Shown: in pieces, positions 4,780 through 6,245 of the stretch
How the letters are laid out: each line of letters opens with the position of its first letter
Position numbering within the stretch: position 1 is the first letter of the stretch
Notes under the pieces: generated by a model
Seen by the model: only the letters and a program-made list of their open reading frames with translations
What the model was told of the DNA's origin: nothing
The model's database searches: none
Program-made: the position numbers and the translations under genes
Assembly: GCA_035371905.1 (NCBI GenBank)
Contig: DAORXQ010000094.1
Span: 1-6,245, forward strand
DNA length: 6,245 nt
Reading direction: 5' to 3'
Source of the DNA: a bacterium
GTDB taxonomy: Bacteria > Ratteibacteria > UBA8468 > B48-G9 > JAFGKM01

Positions 4780-6030
4780 ATGTTAGAACTTATAAAAAAA
4801 GAAATTTTTTTTGAAAAAATTAAGACAATCTTTCGTTCTCTCCAGTATAGAAATTATCGTCTTTTTTTTATAGGACAGAGTATCTCTTTAATAGGTACAT
4901 GGGTTCAGAGGATTGCTTTGCCATGGCTTGTTTATCATCTAACACATTCTACAGTTTTACTTGGAATTACTGGTTTTGCTGAACAGATACCAACTTTTTT
5001 ACTCGCAACTATTGGAGGTGTAGTTGTGGATAGAAAGGATAAATACAGAATTCTGTTGACTACACAGATTCTTGCAACAATACAGGCATTAATACTGGCA
5101 ATACTTACATTAACAGGAACTATAAAAGTATGGGAGATTATATTTCTTGGTATATTTCTTGGTTGTATAAATGCTTTTGATATGCCATCAAGACAAGCAT
5201 TTGTGGTTGATATTATAGAAAAAAAAGAGGACTTACCGAATGCAATTGCCTTAAATTCTTCTATGGTTAACAGTGCAAGAGTTGTTGGTCCTTCATTAGC
5301 AGGTATTATAATTGGAATGACAAATGAAGGAATTTGTTTTCTTATAAATGCTATAAGTTATATATTTGTCGTTATTTCACTTCTCCTAATAAATATTCCA
5401 TCAAGAAACTTAAAAACAAAGGAAACAAATATTTTTCAGGAACTGAAAGAAGGATTTCTTTATGTTAAAAATTATTCATACTTAAAATATGTAATTTTGT
5501 TACTTGCTCTTGTAAGTTTAATGGGGATGCCTTATACAATTCTGATGCCTGTTTTTGTTACGAAAATTCTTAAAGGAACTTCAAAAACATTTGGTTTTTT
5601 AATGGCAGCAGGTGGTTTTGGTGCTTTAATCGGTGCTTTTTATCTTGCGGGTAGAAAAAATACTGAAGGACTTGAAAAAATTATTAAAATTTCTGCAATT
5701 GTTTTTGGTTCAGGACTTATAATGTTTTCTATATCACGTTTTTTTTCTCTTGCTTTGATTTTTATGGTTATTACAGGTTTTGGTATGGTTTTACAGATAG
5801 CTTCAAGTAATACTTTTTTACAATCATTTGTGGATGATGATAAAAGAGGAAGAGTTATGAGTTTTTATACACTTGCTTTTATGGGGACAGCACCTTTTGG
5901 TAGTTTACTTGCAGGTTATCTTGGGAAATTTTTAGGTGTTCCCCTGACTTTATTTATTGGAGGTTTTTCCTGTATAATAGGTGCTTTGATTTTTTCTTAT
6001 TTCTTAGGAAAAATAGAATTTAAAAGTTAA
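4780..6030 (+). CDS. Major facilitator superfamily exporter, MFS_3 / EntS-like type
   Basis: This is a 416-residue inner-membrane transporter, the usual length for a 12-helix MFS protein. The N-terminus carries the family signature YRNYRLFFIGQSISLIGTWVQ (23-43). A motif-A-like loop between helices 2 and 3 reads GGVVVDRKDKYR (79-90). DMPSRQAFV (134-142) and the helix-5 segment NSSMVNSARVVGPSLAGII (159-177) are typical of the DHA3/EntS branch of proton-driven drug and siderophore exporters. A cytoplasmic loop (about 206-232) joins the two six-helix halves. The second half contains DDDKRGRVMSFYTLAF (352-367), the motif-A counterpart. The substrate cannot be told from sequence. The gene is separated from dinB by 99 bases with its own promoter, so it is probably a separate transcription unit, although shared promoter features raise the possibility of co-regulation with lexA. 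A terminator hairpin follows about 60 bases after the stop. Confidence 0.92.
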   Translation: MLELIKKEIFFEKIKTIFRSLQYRNYRLFFIGQSISLIGTWVQRIALPWLVYHLTHSTVLLGITGFAEQIPTFLLATIGGVVVDRKDKYRILLTTQILATIQALILAILTLTGTIKVWEIIFLGIFLGCINAFDMPSRQAFVVDIIEKKEDLPNAIALNSSMVNSARVVGPSLAGIIIGMTNEGICFLINAISYIFVVISLLLINIPSRNLKTKETNIFQELKEGFLYVKNYSYLKYVILLLALVSLMGMPYTILMPVFVTKILKGTSKTFGFLMAAGGFGALIGAFYLAGRKNTEGLEKIIKISAIVFGSGLIMFSISRFFSLALIFMVITGFGMVLQIASSNTFLQSFVDDDKRGRVMSFYTLAFMGTAPFGSLLAGYLGKFLGVPLTLFIGGFSCIIGALIFSYFLGKIEFKS

Positions 6031-6058
6031 TTTTATTTTAAATTTTTCAATCCGATAT

Positions 6059-6079
6059 TTGAGGTAAATACTTACTCAA
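6059..6079. repeat. Small inverted repeat (TTGAG-G-TAA / TTA-CTCAA)
   Basis: Eight base pairs with one bulged G (6064) and a 4-base loop (ATAC, 6068-6071). It is not followed by a T-run, so it is not a terminator by itself. It is the first of several dyads in the 215-base stretch after the MFS gene, in which I see no coding sequence. Confidence 0.5.
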
Positions 6080-6089
6080 CCAGGGGTAT

Positions 6090-6125
6090 AAAACACTGGA
6101 ATTTAAAAAATTCCATGTGTTTTTT
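6090..6125 (+). terminator. Rho-independent terminator of the MFS gene
   Basis: The arms are AAAACACTGGAATTT (6090-6104) and AAATTCCATGTGTTTT (6108-6123), with a 3-base A loop and one bulged T (6116). A run of six T (6120-6125) overlaps the base of the arm. The stem is AT-rich but long, and its position about 60 bases after the MFS stop is right for a terminator. Confidence 0.75.
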
Positions 6126-6165
6126 CTGGCGTTTTTTGCCCAGAAGTGACAAAAATACCATAAAT

Positions 6166-6186
6166 CCCCCTCAAAGATTGAGGGGG
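6166..6186. repeat. Perfect 9-bp GC-rich hairpin
   Basis: CCCCCTCAA (6166-6174) and TTGAGGGGG (6178-6186) are perfect complements around the loop AGA. The following bases (TGTTTGGGGG) are not a T-run, so a simple terminator is unlikely. Such C/G runs stand out against the AT-rich surroundings. It could be a copy of an interspersed repeat or part of a structured leader for the next gene. Confidence 0.7.
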
Positions 6187-6217
6187 TGTTTGGGGGAGTT
6201 GATACCTCTTGGGGATT

Positions 6218-6241
6218 TTAAAGGGGTTTAAACCCCTTTAA
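6218..6241. repeat. Perfect 24-bp palindrome near the window end
   Basis: The half-site TTAAAGGGGTTT (6218-6229) is followed directly by its exact reverse complement (6230-6241). With no spacer it suits a dimeric DNA-binding protein; as RNA it would form a 10-bp stem with a TTAA loop. The downstream gene is outside the window, so its role cannot be settled. Confidence 0.75.
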
Positions 6242-6245
6242 GAAA

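Noticed and set aside
6126..6143. CTGG/CCAG hairpin as a second terminator
   Set aside because: Only four firm base pairs, and the T-run is in the loop rather than after the stem.

Overview
The window is a compact, AT-rich stretch of bacterial chromosome in which every recognisable gene lies on the + strand. An outer-membrane-type OmpA protein and a glycine-zipper lipoprotein with a clean lipobox point to a diderm (Gram-negative-type) bacterium. Strong AAGGAGGT ribosome binding sites show an ordinary anti-Shine-Dalgarno. The lineage cannot be fixed from the sequence. The lexA control region does not show the E. coli-type inverted CTGT-N8-ACAG box, so a lineage outside the best-studied groups is likely.

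Layout. Positions 1-178 hold the C-terminal end of mscL, the large mechanosensitive channel. An OmpA-family protein with a VEKP repeat linker (197-1057) and a small glycine-zipper lipoprotein (1081-1539) follow closely, making a cell-envelope group. After a short gap with a possible promoter comes a TTG-started gene for a DUF523-DUF1722 fusion protein (1601-2581). A consensus sigma-70-type promoter (TTGACA-N17-TATAAT) then drives a tight three-gene SOS cassette: lexA (2634-3224), an 81-residue protein of unknown function (3221-3466) and dinB, DNA polymerase IV (3469-4680). A second promoter precedes an MFS exporter of the EntS/MFS_3 type (4780-6030). The last 215 bases contain no gene that I can see but several inverted repeats, one of them a good rho-independent terminator.

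How the genes work together. LexA should repress its own operon through two copies of TTTACAGTAT that flank the -10 box and run into the start codon. DNA damage would then release LexA, the small protein and Pol IV together. The small protein is coupled to lexA by an ATGA overlap and to dinB by a 2-base gap, so it is a natural candidate for an SOS accessory factor. None of the three cassette genes has a visible Shine-Dalgarno sequence, and lexA appears leaderless or nearly so, unlike the neighbouring genes.

Most interesting points: the small LexA/DinB partner, the direct-repeat operator candidate on a leaderless lexA, the partial match of the MFS promoter to the lexA promoter, the OmpA domain that lacks the usual peptidoglycan-contacting Asp, and the hairpin cluster at the 3' end. 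I did not find a clearly new defence or mobile system.
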